In this document: positions 29,976 to 38,419 of the stretch, piece after piece
Numbering within the stretch: position 1 is the first letter of the stretch
How the letters are laid out: every line of letters begins with the position of its first letter
Assembly (NCBI RefSeq): GCF_025527015.1
Contig: NZ_JAODIM010000039.1
Coordinates: 124,001 to 188,000 of the forward strand
DNA length: 64,000 bases
Direction of reading: 5' to 3'
Origin: Winslowiella arboricola
Lineage (GTDB): Bacteria > Pseudomonadota > Gammaproteobacteria > Enterobacterales > Enterobacteriaceae
Position numbers and translations under genes: made by a program
Notes under the pieces: model-generated
Told to the model about the DNA's origin: nothing
The model's input: only the letters and a program-made list of their open reading frames with translations
The model's database searches: none

Positions 29976-31895
29976 ATGAGTACACAACAGAAGCGGCTTG
30001 ATGTGATTTGTATCGGACGCATCGCCGTTGACTTTTATGGCCAGCAAATCGGTGCGCGACTGGAAGACACCAACACATTTTCAAAATATCTTGGCGGCTC
30101 GTCCGGTAACGTGGCGTATGGCACGGCGATTCAGGGGCTGAAATCCGCCATGCTGGCGCGTGTGGGTGATGAGCATAACGGTCGTTTCCTGCGTGAAGAG
30201 CTGCAACGTGTCGGCGTTGATACACAATCACTGATCACTGATGAGTCGCGTCTGACCGGGATGGTGATTCTGGGTATTAAAGATGAAGATACCTTTCCGC
30301 TGATCTTCTACCGTGAAAACTGCGCCGATATGGGTCTGATCCCGGAGGATATCCGTGAAGAGTATATTGCCTCCTCGCGAGCGGTGGCGGTCACCGGCAC
30401 CCACCTGTCGCACCCCGATACCCGTGCGGCAGTGCTGAAAGCGCTGGATATCGCCCGCCGTCATGGCCTGCGCACCGCGCTGGATATCGATTATCGTCCG
30501 GTACTCTGGGGTCTGACTTCACTCGGCGATGGCGAAACCCGCTTTATCGAATCTCAGCATGTCACCCAACAGCTGCAGGAAGTGCTGCACTACTTCGATC
30601 TGGTGGTCGGTACCGAAGAAGAGTTCCATATTGCCGGCGGCAGCACCGATACGCTGACGGCGCTGAAAAATGTGCGACAGGCAACTAACGCCACCCTGGT
30701 GTGTAAGCGCGGTCCGCTGGGTTGCGTGGTATTTGAAGACGCCATCCCGGACAGCTGGGAAGCGACCCGGCTGCAAAGCGGCGTGCGTGTTGAAGTGCTG
30801 AATGTCCTGGGCGCGGGCGACGCCTTTATGTCCGGTCTGCTGCGCGGCTGGTTAAATGATGAAGGCTGGGAGCAGGCGTGTCGCTATGCCAATGCCTGTG
30901 GCGCGCTGGTGGTATCACGCCACGGTTGCGCACCGGCGATGCCAACCAAAGAGGAGCTGGATGACTTCCTGGCGCGCGATAACGAGGTCAAACGCCCGGA
31001 TCTGGATGCGCGCCTCAACCATCTGCATCGCGTCACCACGCGTAAGCAGCAGTGGCAGGAACTGAATGTGTTCGCCTTTGACCACCGCAAGCAGCTGGCC
31101 GATATGGCGCGCGAAGCCGGGGTCGATGAAGCACGTATTCCGCAGCTGAAAACGCTGCTGTTAAAAGGTGCGCAGGAAGCGGCGGCGGAAGCTGGTCTGG
31201 AAAATCGCAGCGGCATCCTTGCCGATACCACTTATGGTCAGAAAGCGCTGAATGCGATTACCGGTAAAGGCTGGTGGATCGGCCGGCCGATTGAACTGCC
31301 GGGTTCACGTCCGCTGCGCCTGGAACATGGCAATATCGGCTCGCAGCTGATCGACTGGCCGCAGGAGCATGTGGTGAAATGCCTGGTGTTCTACCATCCG
31401 CACGATAGCGCCGAAATCCGTCAGCAGCAGGATGAGCTGATTCTCGATGTCTGGCGCGGCTGTAACAAATCAGGTCATGAGCTGCTGCTGGAGGTGATTC
31501 TGCCGGAAAGCAATCCTGACCATCAGGAGTCTTATTATCACGAGATGCTGACGCACTTCTACAGCCTCGGCATTCAGCCGGACTGGTGGAAACTGCCGCC
31601 GCTGTCGCTGGCCAGCTGGCAGTCGATTGGCCAGCTTATCGAGAAAAATGACCCGCACTGTCGTGGGATCCTGCTGCTGGGACTGGATGCACCGGAAGAG
31701 AAACTGAAAGCCGGTTTTGCCGCCGCCGCCCAGGCGCCGTGGGTAAAAGGCTTTGCCGTCGGTCGCACCATTTTCGGTCAGCCGTCACGTCAGTGGCTGC
31801 AGGGCGAACTCGACGATCAGTCGCTAATCAATCAGGTAAAAAGCAATTATCTGAAGCTGATTCGCTACTGGCGCGAAGCGCGTCCGGCGAAATAA
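29976..31895 (+). CDS. iolC: 5-dehydro-2-deoxygluconokinase fused to DUF2090 aldolase-like domain
   Basis: 639 residues from the ATG at 29976 (AAGGA 10 nt upstream). Residues 1-330 form a PfkB-family kinase: LGGSSGNVAYG at 39-49 and the catalytic GAGDAF at 279-284 (base D282). Residues from about 340 form DUF2090, a TIM-barrel domain with FAFDHRKQLADMA. The kinase makes 2-deoxy-5-keto-gluconate-6-phosphate. No separate iolJ is seen, so DUF2090 probably cleaves it to malonate semialdehyde and DHAP (inference). An upstream in-frame start at 29865 is rejected. Confidence 0.93.
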   Translation: MSTQQKRLDVICIGRIAVDFYGQQIGARLEDTNTFSKYLGGSSGNVAYGTAIQGLKSAMLARVGDEHNGRFLREELQRVGVDTQSLITDESRLTGMVILGIKDEDTFPLIFYRENCADMGLIPEDIREEYIASSRAVAVTGTHLSHPDTRAAVLKALDIARRHGLRTALDIDYRPVLWGLTSLGDGETRFIESQHVTQQLQEVLHYFDLVVGTEEEFHIAGGSTDTLTALKNVRQATNATLVCKRGPLGCVVFEDAIPDSWEATRLQSGVRVEVLNVLGAGDAFMSGLLRGWLNDEGWEQACRYANACGALVVSRHGCAPAMPTKEELDDFLARDNEVKRPDLDARLNHLHRVTTRKQQWQELNVFAFDHRKQLADMAREAGVDEARIPQLKTLLLKGAQEAAAEAGLENRSGILADTTYGQKALNAITGKGWWIGRPIELPGSRPLRLEHGNIGSQLIDWPQEHVVKCLVFYHPHDSAEIRQQQDELILDVWRGCNKSGHELLLEVILPESNPDHQESYYHEMLTHFYSLGIQPDWWKLPPLSLASWQSIGQLIEKNDPHCRGILLLGLDAPEEKLKAGFAAAAQAPWVKGFAVGRTIFGQPSRQWLQGELDDQSLINQVKSNYLKLIRYWREARPAK

Positions 31896-31912
31896 CTGTT
31901 CGGTTTAAGAAG

Positions 31913-31940
31913 AGGCGACGTCAGGTCGCCTTTTTTTATT
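31913..31940 (+). terminator. rho-independent terminator of iolC
   Basis: Stem AGGCGAC (31913-31919), loop GTCAG, stem GTCGCCT (31925-31931), and the tail TTTTTTTATT. It lies 18 nt after the iolC stop codon. Confidence 0.92.
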
Positions 31941-31950
31941 GCGGATCCAA

Positions 31951-31999
31951 CCGGCGGCGAGAACATTTATTTGCAGGAGAGCCGTTATCGGCTCCCGTT
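31951..31999. repeat. truncated palindromic repeats between iolC and iolR
   Basis: CCGGCGGCGAGAAC (31951-31964) is half of the main repeat, cut at its centre. It is followed by a second-subtype hairpin GAGAGCCG-TTAT-CGGCTCCCG (about 31977-31997). Confidence 0.72.
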
Positions 32000-32166
32000 T
32001 CGAAAGCCTGCACCATTCCTGATGAAATTTCGCACCACTTTATGTGAGGTGATTCATATTGCGATGAAATAAAGTCCGCAATATCCGTCATGAAGTGAAA
32101 TTTTCCATCCATCTGGTAGAATATCGCTCAGCAAAACGCCAATTATTTTTTTAGTGAGCCGAAGTA

Positions 32167-33012
32167 ATGACTAATAATCCGACACAACTTTCCTTGTTAC
32201 AGGACGACATACGCCGTCGCTACGATACTCTCAGCAAACGCCTGAAACAGGTGGCTCGCTATATCCTGGATAACAGTAACAGTATCGCTTTCGATACCGT
32301 CGCTTCCATTGCCCAGCAGGCTGATGTGCCGCCCTCCACCCTGATTCGTTTCTCTAATGCCTTTGGCTTTAGCGGCTTTAACGAAATGAAACAGGTTTTC
32401 CGTCAGCATCTGATGGAAGAGACGGTGAACTACACCGAACGTGCGCGCCTGTTTCGTCAGACCGCCACCGATGAAAGCGCCTCTGCCCCGGAGACACCGG
32501 CGGAGATCCTCAATGTGTTTACCATGGTGAACTCACAGGCGCTGCAGCAGCTGGCAATGCAGACCAACCCGGAGCAGCTGGAAAAAGCGGTGCAGATGCT
32601 GGGGGAAGCGGAAAATATCTACGTTATCGGTCTGCGCCGTTCGTTTAGCGTCGCCTCTTATCTCACCTATGCGCTGCGTCACCTTGAGCGTCGTGCTTTT
32701 CTGATTGATGGCCTCGGTGGCATGTTTACCGAGCAGCTGAGCATGGTTAATCCGAAAGACGTGGTAATTGCCATCAGCTACTCACCTTATGCCCGTGAAG
32801 CGGTCGAGCTGGTGGAACTGGGCGCCAGGCGTGGTGCGCATCTGATTGCCATCACCGACAGCCAGGTCAGCCCGCTGGCCGCCTTTAGCGATGTCTGTTT
32901 TGTGGTGCGTGAAGCGCAGGTTGATGGTTTCCGTTCGCAGGTCGCATCGTTATGTCTGGCGCAGACTCTGGCAGTATCACTGGCGCTGAATAACGCCGAT
33001 AATACAAAATAA
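32167..33012 (+). CDS. iolR: RpiR/MurR-family regulator of inositol genes
   Basis: 281 residues. Residues 1-80 form the RpiR HTH domain (TVASIAQQADVPPSTLIRFSNAFGFSGFNEMK), and residues 120-270 a SIS sugar-phosphate-binding domain (ENIYVIGLRRSFSVASYLTYALRHL and DVVIAISYSPYAREAVE). It probably represses iol transcription and is released by a phosphorylated intermediate, as for RpiR-type IolR proteins. GAAATTTC (32024) and GAAATTTTCC (32097) upstream resemble the half-sites in the iolD/iolC region and suggest autoregulation. Confidence 0.85.
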   Translation: MTNNPTQLSLLQDDIRRRYDTLSKRLKQVARYILDNSNSIAFDTVASIAQQADVPPSTLIRFSNAFGFSGFNEMKQVFRQHLMEETVNYTERARLFRQTATDESASAPETPAEILNVFTMVNSQALQQLAMQTNPEQLEKAVQMLGEAENIYVIGLRRSFSVASYLTYALRHLERRAFLIDGLGGMFTEQLSMVNPKDVVIAISYSPYAREAVELVELGARRGAHLIAITDSQVSPLAAFSDVCFVVREAQVDGFRSQVASLCLAQTLAVSLALNNADNTK

Positions 33013-33116
33013 CGCAAAGAAACAGTTTCTTTCAGTTGCTATTTTGACTGTCAGTGGCAGGGGCGTACAACAATAAAGTCTGAACCCTGCCCGTTCGTTT
33101 CAGGAGGAGACGTAAA

Positions 33117-33470
33117 ATGACACGTTCAATTCAGCAACTCTGTGTGGTGGCTGTTTTAACCACCCTCACCCTGGGTATATGCGCCCCGGCATTTGCCTGC
33201 TACCGACAACGCTCCGATTGTTACTATAACTGTATGCGCTTTCATAACTGGCAATGGTGGCAGCGGATGGCTTGTGCGTTAGGTGGTAGCCAGAAGCGCC
33301 TCGCCATGGTGCATCACAACGGCACGGGCGGCGAGAACGCCGCCCCTACAATAGATCTGCGTAGGGGCGGCGTTCTCGCCGCCCGTAAAGGTGACCTTAT
33401 TACTCACAACCGGTTTATTTACGCGGATAGTCGTCGCTATTTACCCAGGCATGATCCTGCTCCCAGCTAA
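33117..33470 (+). CDS. small secreted Cys/Trp-rich protein, C-terminus extended through repeats
   Basis: 117 residues. A strong ribosome-binding site AGGAGG precedes the ATG, and the N-terminus is a clear signal peptide (LCVVAVLTTLTLGICAPAFA). Then comes a Cys-, Tyr- and Trp-rich stretch CYRQRSDCYYNCMRFHNWQWWQRMAC. From residue 69 the frame runs through two palindromic repeats (GGENAAPT and RRGGVLAARK) into the antisense end of iolB. The original protein was probably shorter. I do not recognise the family; it is likely periplasmic or secreted, possibly disulfide-bonded. Confidence 0.62.
   Translation: MTRSIQQLCVVAVLTTLTLGICAPAFACYRQRSDCYYNCMRFHNWQWWQRMACALGGSQKRLAMVHHNGTGGENAAPTIDLRRGGVLAARKGDLITHNRFIYADSRRYLPRHDPAPS
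33322..33387. repeat. inverted pair of palindromic repeats
   Basis: GGGCGGCGAGAACGCCGCCC then CTAC (about 33326-33349) faces GTAGGGGCGGCG-TTCT-CGCCGCCCGT (33361-33386). The two 25-bp copies are inverted with respect to each other over an 11-bp centre, so they could also pair as one long cruciform. They lie inside the 3' part of the small secreted-protein frame. Confidence 0.88.
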
Positions 33471-34230
33471 ATTTCCATAGACGTACCGGCCCGGCCATCA
33501 CATTGAGATAGTAGTTATCATACCCGGCGATGGTCGCCACCGGATGATAGCCACGCGGCACGGTAACCACATCACGGTTATAGGCTGCCATACACTCATC
33601 CAGCGAGCGGTCGTCAGTGTAAACGCGCTGCATGGCGAAGCCCTGCTCCGGGTTGAACCGATGATAATAGGTCTCTTCCAGATAGGTCTCGGTGTCTGAG
33701 TTTTCCTGATCGTGCTTATGGCTTGGATAAGAGCTGGTATCGCCCTCATTGGTATACACTTCCACCACCAGCAGGCTATCGGCCGGTTTGTCATCCGGCA
33801 GAATATTATGCACCAGGCGCTTATTGCGCCCCTTGCCGCGCTGCTCAACCCCGACATCAGCGGGTGCAATCAGGCGCGCAGGCAGTTTGCCGCTGCCAGG
33901 CGCGTTACAGACTGCCAGCTCCAAATCGGAGTCAGCATAGATTTCTACTTTATCGCTGTGCGGTACATAGACCGAGTAAGGCGGCGTGCGCTCAAATGGC
34001 GACATGCGCTTGCCAATGCCCGGAAACTCGGCATGCAACGTTTTAACCGATGCCAGTCCGGCGACCAGCACCAGACACAGCTCTTTATCGCCGCTTTCCA
34101 GCGTCAGGGTTTGACCTTTTTTCAACTGATAAGCATCAAAGCCCACATAGCGCCAGCCGGCGCTTTCCGGCGTAACATGCTGGATGCGTCCACTGGCATC
34201 CGGTTGTTGATATCTGGCAAGCAAAGACAT
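33415..34230 (-). CDS. iolB: 5-deoxy-glucuronate isomerase IolB
   Basis: 271 residues, a double-cupin protein. The metal-site cluster SYPSHKHDQENSDTETYLEETYYHRFNPEQGF supplies His and Glu ligands, and the C-terminus reads NSDDYPRK as usual for IolB. It converts 5-deoxy-glucuronate to 2-deoxy-5-keto-gluconate, the substrate of IolC. AGGAGA precedes the ATG by about 6 nt. It is the second gene of iolAB. Confidence 0.94.
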   Translation of the reverse strand: MSLLARYQQPDASGRIQHVTPESAGWRYVGFDAYQLKKGQTLTLESGDKELCLVLVAGLASVKTLHAEFPGIGKRMSPFERTPPYSVYVPHSDKVEIYADSDLELAVCNAPGSGKLPARLIAPADVGVEQRGKGRNKRLVHNILPDDKPADSLLVVEVYTNEGDTSSYPSHKHDQENSDTETYLEETYYHRFNPEQGFAMQRVYTDDRSLDECMAAYNRDVVTVPRGYHPVATIAGYDNYYLNVMAGPVRLWKFSWEQDHAWVNSDDYPRK

Positions 34231-34253
34231 CCTGCTTCTCCTGTAGTCGATGA

Positions 34254-35759
34254 TTATCCCAGCGTTGGCATGCTGAATTCAGAAACTGTCTTCTGACCGC
34301 TCGGCCAGCGTACAGTGGCGGTTTTCATGCGGGTATAGAAACGCACGCCATCCGGTCCATGCACGTTCAGCGCGCCAAACACCGAACGCTTCCAGCCACC
34401 AAAGCTATGGAACGCCATTGGTACCGGCACCGGCACATTCACGCCAACCATGCCCGCCTGCACTTCACGCACAAAGTCGCGGCCGGTGTGGCCATTGCTG
34501 GTAAAGATGGCGCTGCCGTTACCAAACTCATGGCTGTTCACCAGTTGCAGCGCGCTCTTATAATCCGGCGCACGCATAATGCTCAGCACCGGTCCGAAAA
34601 TCTCTTCACGCCAGATCACCATATCGGAGGTGACATTATCGAACAGCGTACCGCCGACGTAGTAGCCTTCAGCATAGCCCGGCACGTCGATATTGCGGCC
34701 ATCAACCACCAGCTTCGCGCCTTCCTGTTCACCTTTATCGATATAACCCAGCACTTTTTTCTGGTGCGCAGCGGAAACCACCGGCCCCATCTCATTTTCA
34801 TCCTTACCTTTCCGGATGCCCGGGCCAACGCGCAGCGCTTTTACCAGCGGCGTCAGAGCGGCAATCAGTTTGTCGGCAGTATCGTCCCCCACCGCTACCA
34901 CCACCGGCAGCGCCATACAGCGTTCACCGGCAGAGCCAAACGCGCCGCCCATAATCGCGTTCACCGTGGCATCGAGATCGGCGTCCGGCATCACGATGGC
35001 ATGGTTCTTCGCCGCGCCGAATGCCTGTACGCGTTTGCCATGGGCACTGGCGGTTTTATAGATATGCTCCGCCACGCCAGAAGAGCCAACAAAACTCACC
35101 GCCTGCACACGCGGATCGGTATACAGCTGCTCGGCATCCTGGTTCGAACAGTGAATCACGTTAAATACACCATCCGGCAGACCCGCTTCGGTCAGCAGTT
35201 CAGCCATACGTACAGAAGCGGAAGGATCAAGCGCCGGTGGCTTCAGCACAAAGGTGTTGCCGCAGGCCAGTGCGATCGGGAACATCCACAGTGGCACCAT
35301 CGCCGGGAAGTTAAATGGCGTAATCCCCGCCACCACGCCCAGGGGCTGCATCAGCGAGTAGCTGTCAACGCCGGTGCCGACATCAGCAGAGTTCTCGCCC
35401 TTAATCAGGTGAGGAATACCACAGGCAAACTCCACCACTTCCAGACCGCGGGTCAGTTCACCCAGCGCATCAGACCACACTTTGCCGTGTTCACTGACAA
35501 TCAGCTCGGCCAGCTCTTCGCGATGCTGTTCCATCAGCGCTTTAAAGTTAAACATGATACGTGCGCGGCGCAGCGGTGAAGTGCGGGACCACTCATCAAA
35601 GGCGTTATGTGCCACTTCAATGGTTTTTGCCACTTCCGCTGCGGTGCTTTGCGTCAGCTCGCGCACTGGTTTGCCGGTTGCCGGATCGTAGACCGGAATT
35701 GTTTCATTGCTGGCGCTGAATGAAGTTTTACCGCCAATAAAGTTACCCGTGATATTCAT
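34254..35759 (-). CDS. iolA: (methyl)malonate-semialdehyde dehydrogenase IolA/MmsA
   Basis: 501 residues, a CoA-acylating aldehyde dehydrogenase. The NAD segment FVGSSGVAEHIYKTA and the catalytic cysteine in GSAGERCMALPVVV (about residue 288) are present, along with PFNFPAMVPLWM near the N-terminus. It converts malonate semialdehyde to acetyl-CoA, the last step of inositol breakdown, and may also serve valine degradation. Upstream, the divergent iolI shares a 342-bp AT-rich control region. Confidence 0.94.
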   Translation of the reverse strand: MNITGNFIGGKTSFSASNETIPVYDPATGKPVRELTQSTAAEVAKTIEVAHNAFDEWSRTSPLRRARIMFNFKALMEQHREELAELIVSEHGKVWSDALGELTRGLEVVEFACGIPHLIKGENSADVGTGVDSYSLMQPLGVVAGITPFNFPAMVPLWMFPIALACGNTFVLKPPALDPSASVRMAELLTEAGLPDGVFNVIHCSNQDAEQLYTDPRVQAVSFVGSSGVAEHIYKTASAHGKRVQAFGAAKNHAIVMPDADLDATVNAIMGGAFGSAGERCMALPVVVAVGDDTADKLIAALTPLVKALRVGPGIRKGKDENEMGPVVSAAHQKKVLGYIDKGEQEGAKLVVDGRNIDVPGYAEGYYVGGTLFDNVTSDMVIWREEIFGPVLSIMRAPDYKSALQLVNSHEFGNGSAIFTSNGHTGRDFVREVQAGMVGVNVPVPVPMAFHSFGGWKRSVFGALNVHGPDGVRFYTRMKTATVRWPSGQKTVSEFSMPTLG

Positions 35760-36101
35760 GTTCTTGCCTCTTTGATGTGGTGGATCCCTGCAGGCAGACT
35801 TCGACCTCGCACGCTACCTGACCGGACAAAACCCGAATGCGTGCTAAGAAAGTATTATATTGAAATAAATTTTTCAAATATTTCCCTTTGAAAAATTCGT
35901 TTTTAGCGGCGTGGATCGCATTTTTTCTGCAAGGGGAATTTCCCGGCGGCGAACGGGGTTAACAGCGGCGCGGTTCCTCCGTCATTGCAGGATTTTTTGC
36001 GAAGCAGATCTAAAAATTTAAATTTCACATTTAACTATTTATGAAATAAATGTTCTTTTATTAGCCATACCTCTGACCCTCTTTCCTGCAGGAGCAACAA
36101 C
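35760..36101. promoter_or_regulatory. divergent iolA/iolI control region with palindromes
   Basis: The region is AT-rich next to both genes. TTGAAATAAATTTTTCAA at 35860-35877 is an inverted repeat with GAAAT/TTTTC half-sites like those near iolC and iolR. AAATTTCAC (36020-36028) and ATGAAAT (36041-36047) form a second, looser pair. These are plausible IolR operators; no promoter boxes were placed. Confidence 0.5.
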
Positions 36102-36917
36102 ATGGCCATCGATCCGACCCGTTTCTGTATTAACCGTAAAATCGCTCCAAATCTTTCTCTCGACGCATTCTTTAAGCTGGTGCAACGGCTCGGCCTGAAC
36201 AAGGTTGAACTGCGTAACGATATGCGCGGCGGTAAAGTCACGGATAATCTCAGTCACGCTGAAGTCAAAAGTCTGGTGACAAAATATGGCCTGGAGATTG
36301 TCACCATTAATGCGGTCTATCCGTTTAATCAGATCAGTGCGGAGTTGCTGGAAAAAGCGGAAGGTTTGCTGAAAGATGCGCAGGGGGTCGGCGCCAAAGC
36401 GCTGGTGCTTTGTCCGTTAAACGACGGTACGCCAGTCTCTGATAACGAAACCATGGCCGCGCTGAAGCAGCTGGCGCCACTGTTTGCGCAGTATGGCATT
36501 CAGGGACTGGTAGAACCACTGGGCTTCCCGGTCAGTTCATTACGCTCTGCGGTACAGGCGCAGACACTGATCCGTGACAGCCAGCTGCCGTTTAAGATTG
36601 TGCTGGATACGTTCCATCATCATCTGTACGAGAAAGCCGAGCAGGAGTTTGAAGCGGGCATCGATATCAATGCCATTGGGCTGGTGCATCTCTCCGGCGT
36701 CGAGGACAGCCGTCCAACCGCTGAGCTAACCGATGAAGAGCGCATTATGTTAACCAGTGACGATCTGCTTAACAGCGCCAGCCAGGTGCAGCGTCTGGAG
36801 CGGATGGGTTATAAAGGCGTCTACGCCTTTGAGCCGTTCTCTTCCGAGCTGGATCGCTGGAGCGAAGCAGATATTGAACACGAAATCCGCCAGAGTATTG
36901 CGCTGTTACAGGGGTGA
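36102..36917 (+). CDS. iolI: 2-keto-myo-inositol isomerase IolI
   Basis: 271 residues, a xylose-isomerase-like TIM barrel. The first segment FCINRKIAPNLSLDAFFKLVQRLGLNKVELRND is typical of IolI. Metal-site segments are LVEPLGFP, VLDTFHHHLY and LVHLSGVED, and the closing EPFS. It interconverts inosose isomers (2-keto-myo-inositol and 1-keto-D-chiro-inositol), allowing D-chiro-inositol use. GCAGGAG lies 6-8 nt before the ATG. Confidence 0.9.
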   Translation: MAIDPTRFCINRKIAPNLSLDAFFKLVQRLGLNKVELRNDMRGGKVTDNLSHAEVKSLVTKYGLEIVTINAVYPFNQISAELLEKAEGLLKDAQGVGAKALVLCPLNDGTPVSDNETMAALKQLAPLFAQYGIQGLVEPLGFPVSSLRSAVQAQTLIRDSQLPFKIVLDTFHHHLYEKAEQEFEAGIDINAIGLVHLSGVEDSRPTAELTDEERIMLTSDDLLNSASQVQRLERMGYKGVYAFEPFSSELDRWSEADIEHEIRQSIALLQG

Positions 36918-36923
36918 TCTGAT

Positions 36924-37050
36924 AGCGGGCGGCGAAAACGCCGCCCCTACAAAACCCCATCGTACCTGTAGGGGCGGCGTTCTCGCCGCCCGTCCCGATG
37001 ATTTCCACAATACGTTATGACGGCGTTCTCGCCGCCCGTCCCGATGATTT
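36924..37050. repeat. composite palindromic repeat cluster between iolI and yhhS
   Basis: Three hairpins: GGGCGGCGAAAACGCCGCCC (about 36927-36946), GTAGGGGCGGCG-TTCT-CGCCGCCCG (36968-36992) and ACGGCGTTCTCGCCGCCCG (37020-37038). The sequence TCCCGATGATTT follows both of the last two hairpins, so about 50 bp including the spacer is duplicated in tandem. It marks the downstream edge of the inositol locus. Confidence 0.88.
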
Positions 37051-38239
37051 ATGTCGCCCGCAGCTGCATCCGCAACGTTACCACCAGCGCCAGACAGACC
37101 AGCAAGCCGCCCAACAGATAAATACTTGGCACCCCGGCATAGCTCATAATCAGGCCAGCAACCGGCCCGGTAATCCCCAGCGATAAATCCATAAATGTGG
37201 TATAAGCCGCCAGCGCGCTGCCCTGATTTTGCGGCGGCACCACCTTCACCGCCACCACGCCAATCGCCGGAAACACCAGCGAGAAACCCGCGCCGGTCAG
37301 GAATGCGCCGAGATTCGCCATCCACGGCATCACGGAACCCCAGACCAGGAACAGCCCGAGCGCTTCGACCGCAAAACAGCACATCGCCACTTTTAAACCG
37401 CCATGGCGGTTGATGCTGTCAGGGAACAGCAAGCGGGCGCCAACAAAAGCGACGCTGAACATTGTCAGGGCAAAGGCGGCACCTTCCCAGCCTTTATCCT
37501 GATAAAACAGGGTAATAAAGGTGGCAATCACCCCAAATCCGGCGGATCCCATAGCGAGGATCAGACCATAGCCATAAATCTTGCCCAGCACTGCGCGAAA
37601 CGGCAGCGGCTTACCTTTACTGGCCTTCACCGCCGGACGGCGCAGGGCAAAACCAATGGCGACAACAATAATCGCCATAATAATTATTGCCAGCAGCAGC
37701 AGGCCGCCGAAATGATAGATCAGCACCCCAAGCGGCGCGCCGATCGCCATCGCGCCATAGGTGAAAATACCGTTCCACGAAATCACCCGGCCAATATGCA
37801 GCGAGCCCACCATGCCAACGCCCCATAACGTTGAACCGGTACCGGCAAAACTTTGCCCGACACCGAGAATCAGACGTCCGGCGCACAACAGCACCAGGCT
37901 GAGCACCGGCAACCCGGCGCTCAGTGCCGCCAGCAGGTAAAACACGCCGCTGAGAAAACAGCCGCACAGGCCGGCGATCACCACTTTCTTCGGTCCCCAG
38001 AGATCGGCATAGCGACCGGCATGGGGACGGCTTAACAGCGTCGAGAAATATTGCAGGCTGATTACCAGTCCGGCCCAGAAGGCGCTGTAACCCATCACAT
38101 CGTGGACATAGCCGGGAAGTACCGCCAGCGGCAGGCCTATAGTGAGATAACTGGCGAAATTAAAAATTACCGTGGAGATAATACGCAGATTCAGGCGAAA
38201 TCCGCTTTGGGCAGCTTCCGTTGCAGGTTGCTCAGACAT
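37049..38239 (-). CDS. yhhS: MFS transporter YhhS
   Basis: 396 residues with 12 predicted spans. The N-terminal LNLRIISTVIFNFASYLTIGLPLAVLPGYVHDVMG and the VKASKGKPLPFRAVLG loop match E. coli YhhS closely. YhhS-type proteins have been linked to efflux of arabinose and to glyphosate tolerance; the natural substrate is unclear. In E. coli it follows dcrB directly; here the 12-kb inositol segment lies between them. It is divergent from yhhT. Confidence 0.93.
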   Translation of the reverse strand: MSEQPATEAAQSGFRLNLRIISTVIFNFASYLTIGLPLAVLPGYVHDVMGYSAFWAGLVISLQYFSTLLSRPHAGRYADLWGPKKVVIAGLCGCFLSGVFYLLAALSAGLPVLSLVLLCAGRLILGVGQSFAGTGSTLWGVGMVGSLHIGRVISWNGIFTYGAMAIGAPLGVLIYHFGGLLLLAIIIMAIIVVAIGFALRRPAVKASKGKPLPFRAVLGKIYGYGLILAMGSAGFGVIATFITLFYQDKGWEGAAFALTMFSVAFVGARLLFPDSINRHGGLKVAMCCFAVEALGLFLVWGSVMPWMANLGAFLTGAGFSLVFPAIGVVAVKVVPPQNQGSALAAYTTFMDLSLGITGPVAGLIMSYAGVPSIYLLGGLLVCLALVVTLRMQLRAT

Positions 38240-38419
38240 GAAATTTAAGGCTCGCGTTCGGGTGACTGATGGTGCTGAAGAATAATTATACGCGTTTTTA
38301 AGCGGCTTTGGTCATACAAATGGGCGATGACGTACCCGCGCTACTTCCATTACTCTGAAAATCAGGAAGTTAAGCCTGCAACGACTACACTTGTCATGCT
38401 AACCATTCCAGGAGACCCC

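Noticed and set aside
34359-35579. 406-residue plus-strand open frame
   Set aside because: Antisense to iolA, whose catalytic motifs are intact; extreme His/Arg content and no ribosome-binding site.
36757-37020. Short frames on both strands across the repeat cluster at 36.9-37.0 kb
   Set aside because: They start inside iolI and run through repeats (GGENAAPT on either strand); no start signals of their own.
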